Source of the DNA: Nannocystis pusilla
Lineage (GTDB): Bacteria; Myxococcota_A; Polyangia; Nannocystales; Nannocystaceae
NCBI RefSeq assembly: GCF_020073745.1
Contig: NZ_JAIRAU010000028.1
Location: 434,001 to 498,000, forward strand
Direction of reading: 5' to 3'
DNA length: 64,000 nucleotides
The stretch's first letter is position 1. Each line of letters starts with the position of its first letter. Shown here in pieces: positions 18,546 through 29,075 of the stretch. Made by a program: the position numbers and the translations under genes. Under the pieces are notes generated by a model, which searched no databases, had not been told where the DNA came from, and saw only the letters and a program-made list of their open reading frames with translations.

Positions 18546-19509
18546 TCAACGCGGCGCGACCCGACGCCTCGACACCCGCTTCGCTGCGAACAACTCGCCC
18601 GCGCTGCTCACGGTGGCCGCGCGCTCGATCCACCGCAACAGCTGGGGCCGGTTCTGATTCTCCGCGATCGTGCGCCGCTGCTCCTTCGTCAGGCGGATCC
18701 GTCGCGTGCGGAGGACGGCGAACAGCGCCTCGTGAAGCGCCTCGGCCTTGCCCTCACGCCGGCCCTCGCCCTTCGCGCGGTGGAGCGGCGCCATGAGCTG
18801 CCCGAAGTACATCAGGCGGATCCGGTGGGCGAAGTCGGTCTTGAGCAGCTCTTCGTCGCTGAAGTTCTCCCACATGGCTTCCTCGAGGGCGGCACGCGCG
18901 GCGGCGCCGAGAAACGTCCAGACGAAGTCAGTGTAGAGCGGGCGACGCGCGTTGTCGAGCATGCGCACGCTGGCGAGCGCGGCGCGGCCCACGGCGACCG
19001 CGTGTGGCCCTTGGCCGTGGGCGAGGACCGACAGCACCGCGAGCTCCGGCTCGCGCCGCGCCGCGGGGGACGCGGGTGATCACGGGGATCTGGTCGGGTC
19101 CGAGGACGTCGGGCACGAGCACCCAGCGACCGTCGCCCATGTCGATCGGCCGGCGGCACCAGCGGGCGATCGCCGGCTGCGTCGTCAGCACCAGCAGGCG
19201 CACCGGGCACTGCAGCCTCCTCCTCAACGACGCGAGGTACACCGGCCACACCCAGCGCTTGGCCGGGTCGCGGCGCAGCTGCACCTCGACCACGATCGCC
19301 AGCGCCGGCACGCCCGCGCCGTCGTTCAGCGTCAGCACCAGGTCGGCGTGGACCTCGGCCGGCTCGACCTCGACGAACTCGCCCTCGATGACCTGCGCCG
19401 CGGCAAATCGCGGCAACGGCGCCGCACAACCCTCACGCAACAGCGTTGCGACGACAGGCGGCGCGCGGCGCAGCAGCTCGAGCAGGACCGAGTGTGGGAG
19501 CGAGGCCAT
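18546..19509 (-). pseudogene. Frameshifted PD-(D/E)XK-like nuclease-family gene
   Basis: Two adjacent frames form one protein. The first (from 19509) reads MASLPHSVLLELLRRAPPVV, ADLVLTLND, ALAIVVEVQLRRDPAKRWVW and VRLLVLTTQ, the pattern of a family very abundant in myxobacteria that resembles PD-(D/E)XK/Rpn-type nucleases (D...E-V-Q core). The rest lies in another frame: VLSVLAHGQGPHAVAVGRAAL, DFVWTFLGAAARAALEEAMW and the typical C-terminal KGEGRREGKAEALHEALF. The break is at a run of five G on the plus strand (19065-19069); removing one base restores REPELAVLSVLAHG. It is either a real single-base frameshift, a sequencing error, or slippage. The intact sequence on both sides argues that the event is recent. 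Confidence 0.75.
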
Positions 19510-19585
19510 CGTCGACCCTTCCAGGTCGCTCGCCGCGACGTCGGCTTTGCACGCGGACGCGGTGAGTCAGCGCACTGGCATCGCA

Positions 19586-19617
19586 CCTGCACCGGCGGAC
19601 ATGGCACAAAAGACAGC
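19586..19617. repeat. 14-bp module array upstream of moeB
   Basis: CCTG 19586, CATG 19600, CAGC 19614, between the divergent starts at 19509 and 19705. Confidence 0.55.
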
Positions 19618-19704
19618 TCGCCGCCTGTCGGCTGGCGGCGATCTTCGGCTACAACCCACGGACGGGGCGACCGTGAACTTCCCGCCCCGCGACGGAGATT
19701 GGCG

Positions 19705-20877
<1,173 letters not shown>

Positions 20878-20960
20878 GTATTCCTCGGGGAGAGGCGCGC
20901 GGCGGCGATCCGAGCGGTCGCCGCCGCCGTCAATTTCGCGGACCGGAGCGCCCCGACGGA

Positions 20961-21131
20961 CATGCTCGATCGAACATGTTGTTCATGACATCCACCTTCG
21001 GCCGACCGAGGGTGAGCGACGCTCAGGATGTCCCGAGGGACATGTCCTTCGTGGCCGCGCAGGAGACGAATGATATGTCTCAAAGAACATGTCTTCCGCG
21101 CGCCCTCGACAAAAATGTCCCGAGAGACATC
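20961..21131. repeat. Cluster of 14-bp module arrays between convergent genes
   Basis: Four groups: CATG 20961 / CATG 20975 / CATC 20989; GATG 21027 / CATG 21041 with a perfect module 21029-21042; TATG 21074 / CATG 21088; AATG 21114 / CATC 21128. They fill the gap between moeB (+) and nagZ (-). Confidence 0.75.
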
Positions 21132-21167
21132 TGACTCGCGCGCGAGCGCCCGCGGCACCTGCCGCGC

Positions 21168-22301
21168 CTAGCGCTCCTCCTTGATCCGCCGCGCCAGCTC
21201 CTCGTGCTCCGGGTACGGCGGACCGACCTGCTCCGGCTCCGGCGCGCGCAGGGCCTCGGGCGCGGCGAACAGGTCGGCGACCAGGCCCGGCGGTTGTTTC
21301 GGCGGCCGCGGGCCGAGCACGCGGTCGCGGTGGCGGGGCGCGTACTGCTGCTTGAGGGCGACGACGCGGCGCAGCGGGGCCTCGACCAGGGCGTCGGGCA
21401 GGCGCTCGAGCAGGCGCAGGCACTCGTCGCGGAGGTCGGCCTTGCTGCACACGAGCAGCGCGTCGAGGCCGGCCTCGAGGCTCCCGCGCACCCGCTGTTC
21501 CGGCGTGAAGTGATCGGCGACGGCCTTCATCTCGAGGTCGTCGGTGAAGACCACCCCGTCGTACTCGAGCTCGCCGCGGAGGAGGTGCATCACCGGCGGC
21601 GACAGGGTGGCGGGGCGCTTGCGGTCGAGCGCCTCGAACAGCACGTGCGCCGACATGATGCTGGCGACCCCGGCCCGCGCCGCCGCCGCGAACGGCACCA
21701 GCTCGACCTCGCGGAGGCGGTCGAGGTCGTGCGGCAGGCGCGGCAGCTCGAAGTGGCTGTCGGAGCGCGTGTCGCCGTGGCCGGGGAAGTGCTTGGCGCA
21801 GGCGGCGACGCCGGCGGCCTGCATCGCCGCGATGAAGGCCGTCGCGTGCCGGGCCACCCGCTGCGGCTCGGCCGCGAAGCTGCGATCGCCGATCACCGGG
21901 TTGGCCGGGTTGGTGTCGACGTCGACCGAGGGCGCGAAGTCGAGGCCGATCCCGAGGTCGGACAGCTCACGCGCCAGGGCCTCGGCCACCGCCGCCGTGG
22001 TCGCCGGCTCGTCGCGCCGCCCGAGCGCCCGCATCGGCGGCCACAGCGTCCAGGGCGCCTTGAGGCGCTGAACGCGCCCTCCCTCCTGATCGATCGCCAG
22101 CAGCAGCGGAACGTCCGGAGGCGCCGCCTCGTGGAGCGCACGCACCAGTCCACGCAGCTGCGCCGGACCTTCGATGTTGCGAGCGAAGAGGATCACACCG
22201 CCGATCCGGCCTTGACCGAGCAGGCGGGCGAGATCCAGAGGAAGCGTCGTCCCCTCGAAGCCGACGAACAAGAGCTGACCGGGCTGCCACCACGTCGCCA
22301 T
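21168..22301 (-). CDS. nagZ: Beta-N-acetylhexosaminidase, GH3 (NagZ type)
   Basis: 377 residues from the ATG at 22301. GH3 motifs of the NagZ group: GGVILFARNI, LLLAIDQEGGRVQRL (D71), LGIGLDFAPSVDVDTNPANP, VIGDRSF, and the signature KHFPGHGDTRSDSHFELP that carries the Asp-His catalytic dyad; VFTDDLEMKAV holds the nucleophile Asp. No signal peptide, so cytoplasmic: it removes GlcNAc from anhydro-muropeptides in cell-wall recycling. The C-terminal extension of about 60 residues (Pro-rich, ending ELARRIKEER) is not part of the core. Confidence 0.95.
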   Translation of the reverse strand: MATWWQPGQLLFVGFEGTTLPLDLARLLGQGRIGGVILFARNIEGPAQLRGLVRALHEAAPPDVPLLLAIDQEGGRVQRLKAPWTLWPPMRALGRRDEPATTAAVAEALARELSDLGIGLDFAPSVDVDTNPANPVIGDRSFAAEPQRVARHATAFIAAMQAAGVAACAKHFPGHGDTRSDSHFELPRLPHDLDRLREVELVPFAAAARAGVASIMSAHVLFEALDRKRPATLSPPVMHLLRGELEYDGVVFTDDLEMKAVADHFTPEQRVRGSLEAGLDALLVCSKADLRDECLRLLERLPDALVEAPLRRVVALKQQYAPRHRDRVLGPRPPKQPPGLVADLFAAPEALRAPEPEQVGPPYPEHEELARRIKEER

Positions 22302-22334
22302 CGCCGCGAGGGTACGAGGACGGGGCGCGCGCCG

Positions 22335-22446
22335 CAATTTCAGGGCCGAAGGCCCGTGGGGACAATTTCAGGGCCGAAGGCCCGTGGGGACAATTTCAGG
22401 GCCGAAGGCCCGTGGGGACAATTTCAGGACTGAAGGCCCGTGCGGG
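22335..22446. repeat. 28-bp tandem repeat, four copies plus decayed copies
   Basis: Unit starts CAATTTCAGGGCCGAAGGCC at 22335, 22363, 22391 and 22419; the fourth differs by GGACTGAA. Each unit contains the hairpin GGGCC-GAA-GGCCC. Two decayed units (GGCCCGAACGGCC) continue to about 22505. The 28-bp period is twice the 14-bp step of the other family, but the sequence is different. Confidence 0.85.
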
Positions 22447-22649
22447 GCAACTCCGGCCCGAACGGCCGTGCGGGCCATTCAGGCCCGAACGGCCGCGAGG
22501 CGTGAATCGGCCGCCGGTCCCGAAGGGCCCGCGCGACGATCGGACCGAACTCCAGCGGCGACGGACTTGTTCCCGAGTTTTCGTGCGACCTGCCTCGGCG
22601 GCCTGGTTGACGCACCACCCGGTGGTTGTTAGCGTCCGGCGCCTCGCCG

Positions 22650-24752
22650 ATGCCGACCTCTCCGCCCCAGCGGCCACACCGCCTCTTCTGGCTGATCCCG
22701 GCCTTCGGCCTCGTCAACCTGTTTGCGACCTCTTCCACTGCCCACGCGCAGGCGCCCATGGGCGGCGGCATGGGCATGGGCGGCATGGGCCCGATGGGCG
22801 GCGGCGGCATGCCGGGCCAGGGCGGCCAGGGCGACAAGAAGAAGGAAGGCCCGGCCGAGGCGGCGCCGAAGGACAAGAAGGCGCTGCAGCCCATCGAGCC
22901 GGTGCCGGCGCAGCCGCGCGGCCTGCGGCAGCTGCAGCTGTTCGAGCTGCACGGCTACATGCGCATGCGCGGCGACTACTTCCACCGCCTCGACCTCGGC
23001 AGCGGCAAGAGCAACCAGTCGACGATCGGCACCAACTACGGCGACAACTCGCAGCTGCAGAACCCGTACTTCGTCCCGCCCTCGGTCGCGGCCGAGACCG
23101 TCGGCGGCCTCGACGAGGGCTCGGGCGCCAGCGACGTCAACTGCGTCGGCACGCTGACCGCGACCGGCATCAACGCCAGCAAGGCCAGCCGCCGCTGCGG
23201 CCGGCGCAACGGCTTCGCCAGCGCCAACATGCGCCTGCGCCTCGAGCCGACGCTGCACATCACCGACACGGTCAAGGTCCACGCCCAGCTCGACGCGCTC
23301 GACAACCTCGTCCTCGGCAGCACGCCGGACTCGCTGCTCGGCGACAACCCCAACGCGCCGATCGACCTGTTCATGCGCACCCAGCTGCCGCCGTCCGACG
23401 GGCGCAACAGCGCCCGCGACAGCATCGTCGTCAAGCGCGCCTACGGCCACATCCGCTTCGGCTGGGGCCTCGACATCAAGTTCGGCCGCATGCCGCACCA
23501 CTGGGGCATGGGCATCGTCGCCAACGACGGCAACGGCTACTACCGCGGCGAGGCGGCCGACATCGTCCGCATGGTCGACATGGACTACGGCGACTCGGTC
23601 GACTCGCTGCGCCTCGGCTTCGACTTCGGCAAGGACCGCCGCAGCACCCACACGCTCGAGTTCTCGTGGGACTGGGCGTCCAGCGGCCCGACCACCTCGC
23701 AGATCTTCGGGCCCTACTACGGCCCGTACCAGCAGGACCACACCACCGGGCAGCCCTTCAGCGTCGAGAAGTTCGACAACGTCTATCAGTGGCGCATCTC
23801 GATCCTGCGGCGCGACGACCCGGCCATGCTGCAGCGCAAGCTGTCGCTCGGCCGCCCGGTCATCAACTACGGCGCGATCGTGTGGGCCCGCTACCAGGCG
23901 ATCGACCGCGTCACCAACACCACCGGCCTCGGCTACAACGACGGCGGCGAGACCATCATCAGCTACTACGACCAGCTGCAGGACTACGCCAACCGCCTGA
24001 TCCGCCGGCGCGCCCTGGTGTTCACGCCCGACATCTGGCTGCGCGTCAACTGGAAGACCCTGCGCGTCGAGCTCGAAGGCGCCGCCGTGCTCGGCCGCTT
24101 CCAGGAGATCAACGACCAGACCGCCTGGGACGCGACCCGCGGCAACGACCGCGAGGACATCTACGGCATCAACGACCAGGACATGGGCCGCCGCTGGCTG
24201 ACCCAGTTCGGCTACGCGCTCGAGTTCAAGTACGGCCTGTTCAAGGACAAGTTCCACCTCGGCCTCGACCACGGCTTCGCCTCCGGCGACAACGACCCGC
24301 GGTTCCGCTACAACACCCCGTGGAACTCGAACCTCGACGACCGCCAGTGGTCGAAGTTCCGCTTCAACCCGGCCTACTTCTCCGACCTGCTGCTGTTCCG
24401 CGAGCTGCTCGGCACCGCCTCCAACGCGGCCTACTTCAAGCCCTGGCTGGCGTTCTACTTCTTCGACAACAACTTCTCCGGCCGCCTCGACATCGAGTAC
24501 GCCGTCGCCCCGCAGCGGATCAACACGTGGGGCAACAAGGCCAACTACGGCCTCGAGATCGACGCCGCGTTCCGCTACCACGACCGCCAGGAGCCGATCT
24601 TCTTCCAGCTCCAGTACGGCGTGATGTTCCCGTTCGGCGCCTTCAACCGCGGCGTCGAGTACAGCCCCGACGGCACCCTCGCCGGCCTGCCCAACAACGG
24701 CGACCCCAAGGCCGCCCAGACCGTCCAGGCCCAGCTCGGCATCCGCTTCTGA
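22650..24752 (+). CDS. Outer-membrane beta-barrel candidate, TIGR04551-like
   Basis: 700 residues from the ATG at 22650. A signal peptide (RLFWLIPAFGLVNLFATSSTAHAQ) is followed by a Gly/Met-rich stretch and a short Lys-rich linker. From about residue 90 the protein is a long series of alternating aromatic/polar strands (LHGYMRMRGDYFHRLD, GHIRFGWGLDIKFGRMPHHW, INYGAIVWARYQAI), as in porin-like barrels, ending TVQAQLGIRF with a C-terminal Phe, the usual outer-membrane assembly signal. Length and layout match a family of large myxobacterial proteins that I recall as TIGR04551; the name is from memory. Function unknown, probably transport or surface structure. Confidence 0.8.
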   Translation: MPTSPPQRPHRLFWLIPAFGLVNLFATSSTAHAQAPMGGGMGMGGMGPMGGGGMPGQGGQGDKKKEGPAEAAPKDKKALQPIEPVPAQPRGLRQLQLFELHGYMRMRGDYFHRLDLGSGKSNQSTIGTNYGDNSQLQNPYFVPPSVAAETVGGLDEGSGASDVNCVGTLTATGINASKASRRCGRRNGFASANMRLRLEPTLHITDTVKVHAQLDALDNLVLGSTPDSLLGDNPNAPIDLFMRTQLPPSDGRNSARDSIVVKRAYGHIRFGWGLDIKFGRMPHHWGMGIVANDGNGYYRGEAADIVRMVDMDYGDSVDSLRLGFDFGKDRRSTHTLEFSWDWASSGPTTSQIFGPYYGPYQQDHTTGQPFSVEKFDNVYQWRISILRRDDPAMLQRKLSLGRPVINYGAIVWARYQAIDRVTNTTGLGYNDGGETIISYYDQLQDYANRLIRRRALVFTPDIWLRVNWKTLRVELEGAAVLGRFQEINDQTAWDATRGNDREDIYGINDQDMGRRWLTQFGYALEFKYGLFKDKFHLGLDHGFASGDNDPRFRYNTPWNSNLDDRQWSKFRFNPAYFSDLLLFRELLGTASNAAYFKPWLAFYFFDNNFSGRLDIEYAVAPQRINTWGNKANYGLEIDAAFRYHDRQEPIFFQLQYGVMFPFGAFNRGVEYSPDGTLAGLPNNGDPKAAQTVQAQLGIRF

Positions 24753-24756
24753 GCCC

Positions 24757-24782
24757 CGGCCGCGCCGTCCAGGGCGCGGCCG
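24757..24782 (+). terminator. GC hairpin after the barrel gene
   Basis: CGGCCGCGCC (24757-24766) pairs perfectly with GGCGCGGCCG (24773-24782) across a GTCCAG loop, starting five bases after the stop codon. No T-tract, so it may be a weak or Rho-assisted terminator. Confidence 0.5.
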
Positions 24783-24943
24783 TCCGCAGCAGCACGTCAC
24801 CCGCCGACAGGCGTCCGACTCGCCGCGCGCGCCTCCCCGTCGCACGCCCGAGGTCCCGGTCGCCCTTGCCGCGCCTGCCCGCGCGGCGTAGACCTCGGGC
24901 TCGCGCCTGGCGCGGCGCGTCCGGCGTCGCCCGTCGCGCCTCA

Positions 24944-24989
24944 CCTGCCCCTCGCGTCATGTCCGTTTCACCCTGCCCGTTCGTACAGG
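24944..24989. repeat. 14-bp module array just upstream of radA (4 tetrads)
   Basis: CCTG 24944, CATG 24958, CCTG 24972, CAGG 24986; it ends four bases before the radA ATG and so occupies its ribosome-binding region, where I see no Shine-Dalgarno sequence. Confidence 0.7.
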
Positions 24990-24993
24990 TCCC

Positions 24994-26382
24994 ATGAGCA
25001 AGGTCAAGAAGCCCCAGCAGCGGTGGGTGTGTCAGGCGTGCGGCGCGGTCACCACCGGTTGGTTCGGCAAGTGCCCGACGTGCGAGGCGTGGAACTCGAT
25101 CGAGGAGGAGATCTCGGCCCCGCCCCCGGGCGAGCGGCCGGCCGGGCCGGGCAAGGTGGTCGCGTCGACCGAGGCGCAGACGATCGTCGACCGCCAGCCG
25201 CGCCGCCCGTGCGGCCTCGGCGAGGTCGACCGGGTGCTCGGCGGCGGGCTCGTGCCCGGCAGCGTGGTCCTCTTGGGCGGCCCGCCGGGGATCGGCAAGT
25301 CGACGCTGCTGCTGCAGGCCTCGGTCGGCCTGGCGCGGCGCAACGGCGTCGTGCTGTACGCCAGCGGCGAGGAGTCGGTGGCCCAGGTCGCGGCCCGCTG
25401 CGGCCGCCTCGGCGCCAGCCACCCGGGGCTCTTGCTCATGGCCGAGACGCGCATCGAGGAGGTCTTGAGCGCCGCCCAGGAGCGCGCCCGGACCCTCGCC
25501 GCGCTGATCGTCGACTCGGTCCAGACGGTCCACAGCGGCGCCCAGGACGGCCTGCCCGGCAACATCAGCCAGATCCGCGCCGTCACCTCGGCGCTGGTCG
25601 GCTTCGCCAAGACCCACGGCGTCCCGGTCGTCGTCGTCGGCCACGTCACCAAGGACGGCCAGCTCGCCGGCCCGCGCCTGCTCGAGCACCTGGTCGACGC
25701 CGTGCTCTCGTTCGAGGGCGACGAGGAGCGGGCGATCCGCATGCTGCGCGCCACCAAGAACCGTTACGGCAGCACCCAGGAGCTCGGCGTGTTCGAGATG
25801 CGGGGCGACGGCCTGCGCGAGATCACAAACCCCTCCGAGGCCTTCATCACCGACCGCGACAGCCCCGCGATCGGCTCGTGCGTGACCGCCAGCCTCGAGG
25901 GCTCGCGGCCGCTGCTGCTCGAGGTCCAGGCGCTGCTGGCCGCGGCGTTCGGCAACCCGCGCCGCACCTGCGTCGGCGTCGACCCCGTCCGCCTGGCCAT
26001 GCTCCTCGCCGTGCTCGACCGCCACGCCGGCGTGTTCGCGCTCGACCAGGACGTGTTCGTCAACGCCGTCGGCGGCATGCGCCTCGGCGAGCCCGCCAGC
26101 GACCTCGCCGTGCTGCTCGCGGTCGCCTCCTCGCACCGCCGCCAGCCGCTCCCGCCGGGCCTGTGCGTGTTCGGCGAGGTCGGCCTCACCGGCGAGCTGC
26201 GCCCCGCCCCGCGCTCCGACGCCCGCCTGTCCGAGGCCGCCCGCCTGGGCATGAAGCGGGTGCTCCTTCCGACAGGTCCCAAACAACATGCCCTTTCAGC
26301 CAGGAAGCTGAAAGAGCAGCTCGACGTCGAGGTCCGGCTGGCGCGCACCGTCGGCGAGGCGCTCGAGCTGGCGTTCGGCTGA
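24994..26382 (+). CDS. radA: DNA repair protein RadA
   Basis: 462 residues, full length. An N-terminal four-cysteine zinc finger (C13, C16, C27, C30), a RecA-like ATPase (Walker A GGPPGIGKST at about 95-104, YASGEES, LIVDSVQT), the RadA-specific KNRYGS motif (K255-S260), and a C-terminal Lon-type domain (GVDPVRLAMLLAVLDRHAGV, VFVNAVGGMRL, FGEVGLTGELR). RadA promotes branch migration during recombination. Near the C-terminus a repeat array encodes GPKQHALSARKL between LLP and the last conserved strand, a region that varies in the family. recA lies 3 kb downstream but is convergent, not co-transcribed. Confidence 0.97.
   Translation: MSKVKKPQQRWVCQACGAVTTGWFGKCPTCEAWNSIEEEISAPPPGERPAGPGKVVASTEAQTIVDRQPRRPCGLGEVDRVLGGGLVPGSVVLLGGPPGIGKSTLLLQASVGLARRNGVVLYASGEESVAQVAARCGRLGASHPGLLLMAETRIEEVLSAAQERARTLAALIVDSVQTVHSGAQDGLPGNISQIRAVTSALVGFAKTHGVPVVVVGHVTKDGQLAGPRLLEHLVDAVLSFEGDEERAIRMLRATKNRYGSTQELGVFEMRGDGLREITNPSEAFITDRDSPAIGSCVTASLEGSRPLLLEVQALLAAAFGNPRRTCVGVDPVRLAMLLAVLDRHAGVFALDQDVFVNAVGGMRLGEPASDLAVLLAVASSHRRQPLPPGLCVFGEVGLTGELRPAPRSDARLSEAARLGMKRVLLPTGPKQHALSARKLKEQLDVEVRLARTVGEALELAFG
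26273..26304. repeat. 14-bp module array inside radA
   Basis: CAGG 26273, CATG 26287, CAGG 26301. The codons used (AAA, CAA, CAT, TCA, AGG) are rare in the rest of this gene. Confidence 0.65.
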
Positions 26383-26426
26383 GCCGCGGCGCTCGCCTCA
26401 CGCGCGCCGGATCGCGGGGCGGCCGC

Positions 26427-27512
26427 TCACGGCTTGCACACCTTGAGCCGCAGCTGCGGGGCGGCCTCTTCCGACTCGCGCGCGTGGAGCAGGGCGCCCG
26501 GAAACAGCACCAGATCCGCGGGCGCCGGCTCCACGTAGGTCGAGGAGCTCGGGACCAGCGCGAGGCCGCTGACGATCTTCGGGATCCACCCTGTCGCGGG
26601 GCCGAAGCCGCTCAGGTCGAGCGGGAGCACCGCCGTCGGCTTCATCGGGTCCGGGTCGGGGAGCATCTCGACCGTGCCGATGGGCGCCGCGTTCTGCGGG
26701 ATCGGCTGCGGCCCGTTGGCCCACGCGCCGGAGCACGTCATGAGCTGCGGCCCGCACTCGCGGCAGGCGAACGAGGCCTTGCCGTCGAGGCAGGCCGCCG
26801 CGTTCTCCAGGTTGTCGCCCTCGTCCCAGTTCAAGTCGGCGCCGAGCCCGTGCACCGCGAATTCCAGGTCGCTGTACTTGTCCCACTCGACCTCGCCCGT
26901 GACCGCGAGGTGGATCGCCTTGATCTGTTCGCTCGGGACCGGCCCCGCGTCGGACACGAGCTGGCCGTCCTTGGTCGGGAAGCGCAGCACCATCATGTTC
27001 ACGTTCTTGACCGCCGCGACGATGTTGCCGACGTCCTTGAACACCGGCGCCGCCTTCACCCGGCCGAAGCTGATGTGCTCGCACGCCAGCATCTCGTAGC
27101 CCGGCGGCGGGTCCGTCACCGGACAGCCCACCCCGACCCCGTCCTCCGCGTTGCTGAAGAACGTGTCGGCCTCGACGTCGACCACGACCTCGCAGCAGCC
27201 GTTCATGTCGACGTTGTCGCAGATGAACGAATCGCCGGTGGTCTCGGTGGTGCCGGGCGTGGGGTCGGAGGTGGTGACCTCGGACGAGCCGGTGACCGTG
27301 CTCGTCGTCGTCGTCGTCGGCGGTTCGCTGGTCGCCGTCAGCGTCGGGTCGACCGTGGTCGGCTCGAGCGAGCTCGCCGTCAGCGAGGTCTCGCTGTTCG
27401 AGCCGCTGTCGGTGACGACGTCCCAGGTATCGAGGAACAGCGGGTTCGGCTTCGAACAGGCGCCTGCGAGCGCCCCGCCCAGGAGGACCGCCGTGAACGA
27501 GCTCCGCGTCAT
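26427..27512 (-). CDS. Lipoprotein with Ser/Thr linker
   Basis: 361 residues beginning MTRSSFTAVLLGGALAGACS, a lipoprotein signal with lipobox LAGAC. A linker of about 70 residues rich in Thr, Ser, Pro and Glu follows. The C-terminal region (about 95-361) is cysteine-containing (CDNVDMNGCCEVVVDV, ACLDGKASFACRECGPQLMTC) and beta-rich; it includes KAIHLAVTGEVEWDKYSDLEF, reminiscent of lectin or carbohydrate-binding beta-sandwiches, but I cannot assign a family. Transcribed convergent with radA with a 44-base gap. Confidence 0.7.
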   Translation of the reverse strand: MTRSSFTAVLLGGALAGACSKPNPLFLDTWDVVTDSGSNSETSLTASSLEPTTVDPTLTATSEPPTTTTTSTVTGSSEVTTSDPTPGTTETTGDSFICDNVDMNGCCEVVVDVEADTFFSNAEDGVGVGCPVTDPPPGYEMLACEHISFGRVKAAPVFKDVGNIVAAVKNVNMMVLRFPTKDGQLVSDAGPVPSEQIKAIHLAVTGEVEWDKYSDLEFAVHGLGADLNWDEGDNLENAAACLDGKASFACRECGPQLMTCSGAWANGPQPIPQNAAPIGTVEMLPDPDPMKPTAVLPLDLSGFGPATGWIPKIVSGLALVPSSSTYVEPAPADLVLFPGALLHARESEEAAPQLRLKVCKP

Positions 27513-27635
27513 CGAACACCCACCCTAACACAAAAACCCGCAGTTCGCCGCCACGGCGGCCCCCGCGACGCCTGAGCGCGTTTTGACCCCTGCCCCTCCT
27601 CGCAATTTGCGCCGGCCTCGTCTACATCGCCAGGC

Positions 27636-29075
27636 ATGACCGCCGCACCCGAGCTCTACGAGATCTACGAGCGCTCCAACGAGGCCGTGACGCAGGAGTA
27701 CGACGTCCGTCTCCCGTTGGTCGAGGGCGTCTTGCCGGAGGCCCTGCGCGGCGTCCTCTTTCGCAACGGTCCCGGCCGCCTCGAGCTGTACGGCCACCGC
27801 TACGGCCATCTGTTCGACGGCGACGGTCACATCAACCGGTTCGCCTTCGACGGTCGTGGGGTGACCTACCGCAACCGCTACGTCCGCACCCGCGAGTTCC
27901 TGGCCGAGGAGTCGGCCCGGCGGATCTTGTTCCGCAACTTCGGCACCAACATCCCCGGGGGCCTGCTGAAGAACCTCCTGCGCACCCGCTTCAAGAACGT
28001 CGCCAACACCAGCGTCGTCCACCACGGCGGCAAGCTGCTGGCGCTGTGGGAGGCCGGCTGGCCGCACCACCTCGACGCCGACAACCTCGACACCCTCGCG
28101 CGCGACGACCTCGGCGGCAGCCTGCGCAACCCCGGCAGCCTGGTCGAGCGCCTCGTCGCGCCCGAGCTGCCGTTCAGCGCCCACCCGCGGGTCTGCCCGA
28201 CCACCGGCGAGCTGTTCAACTTCGGCCTGGCCGCCACCGGCACCCGCTCGCGCCTGTGCCTCTACCGCGTCGACGCCGGCGGTCGGGCCGCCCCCCCCGA
28301 GTTCATCGACCTGCCGGGCGGCTACTTCATCCACGACTTCGTGCTGACCGCCCGCCACCGCGTCTTCTTCCTCACGCCCACCGCCTTCGACCTGCCCAGG
28401 ATGCTGCTCGGCCTGTCGCCGCCGGTCCAGACGATGCGGCCGGTCCCGGGCCCGACCCAGATCCTCGTCGTCGACCGCCACGGCACCGGCCACCGCCGCA
28501 CCGAGACCAGCGCCTGCTTCATCTTCCACTTCCCCAACGGCTACGAGGACGACGGCGGCACCATCGTCCTCGACGGCTTCCGCATGGAGCGCTTCCCCGA
28601 CCTGAACCCGCGCCCCGACCGGCCCGAGGAGCACGTCAAGCCGTACCTCACCCGCTACCGCATCGACCCCGGCGGCAGCGTCCGCGAGGACCCCCTCACC
28701 GACCACACCGGCGAGCTCGGCACCATCCGCCCCGACCGCACCAGCCTGCACCACCGCTACGTCTGGTCGATCGGCTCCGCTCCCGGCCGCAAGGCCCCGT
28801 TCTCCACCGGCCTCCTCAAGGTCGACTGCGACCGCGCCGCCACCACCTTCCGCGACTTCGGCCCCGACCTCACCGGCGAGCCCGTGTTCGTCCCCCGCCC
28901 CGGCCGCCCCGACGAGGACGACGGCTGGCTGCTCTCGCTCCACTACGTCGACGCCGAGCGCGCCTGCCACCTGCTCGTCCTCGACGCCCGCGACCTGGCC
29001 ACCGTCGCCCGCCTGCGCCTGCCCCACGCCACCCCGCTCGGCTTCCACGGCACCTTCGTCGCCGCCGGAACCTGA
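27636..29075 (+). CDS. Carotenoid cleavage oxygenase (RPE65/CCD family)
   Basis: 479 residues with the seven-bladed propeller layout of the family. All four iron-ligand histidines are visible: H183 (SAHPRV), H233 (FIHDFV), H298 (FIFHFPN) and H471 (GFHGTF). Other family marks are RNGPGRLE, LFDGDGHINRFAF near the start and HHRYVWSIG. It oxidatively cleaves carotenoids or related alkenes (stilbenoids are also known substrates), so it may make apocarotenoids from the carotenoids typical of myxobacteria. Start ATG 27636 is about 130 bases from the divergent lipoprotein gene. Its stop codon lies inside the first tetrad of a long repeat array. Confidence 0.95.
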   Translation: MTAAPELYEIYERSNEAVTQEYDVRLPLVEGVLPEALRGVLFRNGPGRLELYGHRYGHLFDGDGHINRFAFDGRGVTYRNRYVRTREFLAEESARRILFRNFGTNIPGGLLKNLLRTRFKNVANTSVVHHGGKLLALWEAGWPHHLDADNLDTLARDDLGGSLRNPGSLVERLVAPELPFSAHPRVCPTTGELFNFGLAATGTRSRLCLYRVDAGGRAAPPEFIDLPGGYFIHDFVLTARHRVFFLTPTAFDLPRMLLGLSPPVQTMRPVPGPTQILVVDRHGTGHRRTETSACFIFHFPNGYEDDGGTIVLDGFRMERFPDLNPRPDRPEEHVKPYLTRYRIDPGGSVREDPLTDHTGELGTIRPDRTSLHHRYVWSIGSAPGRKAPFSTGLLKVDCDRAATTFRDFGPDLTGEPVFVPRPGRPDEDDGWLLSLHYVDAERACHLLVLDARDLATVARLRLPHATPLGFHGTFVAAGT

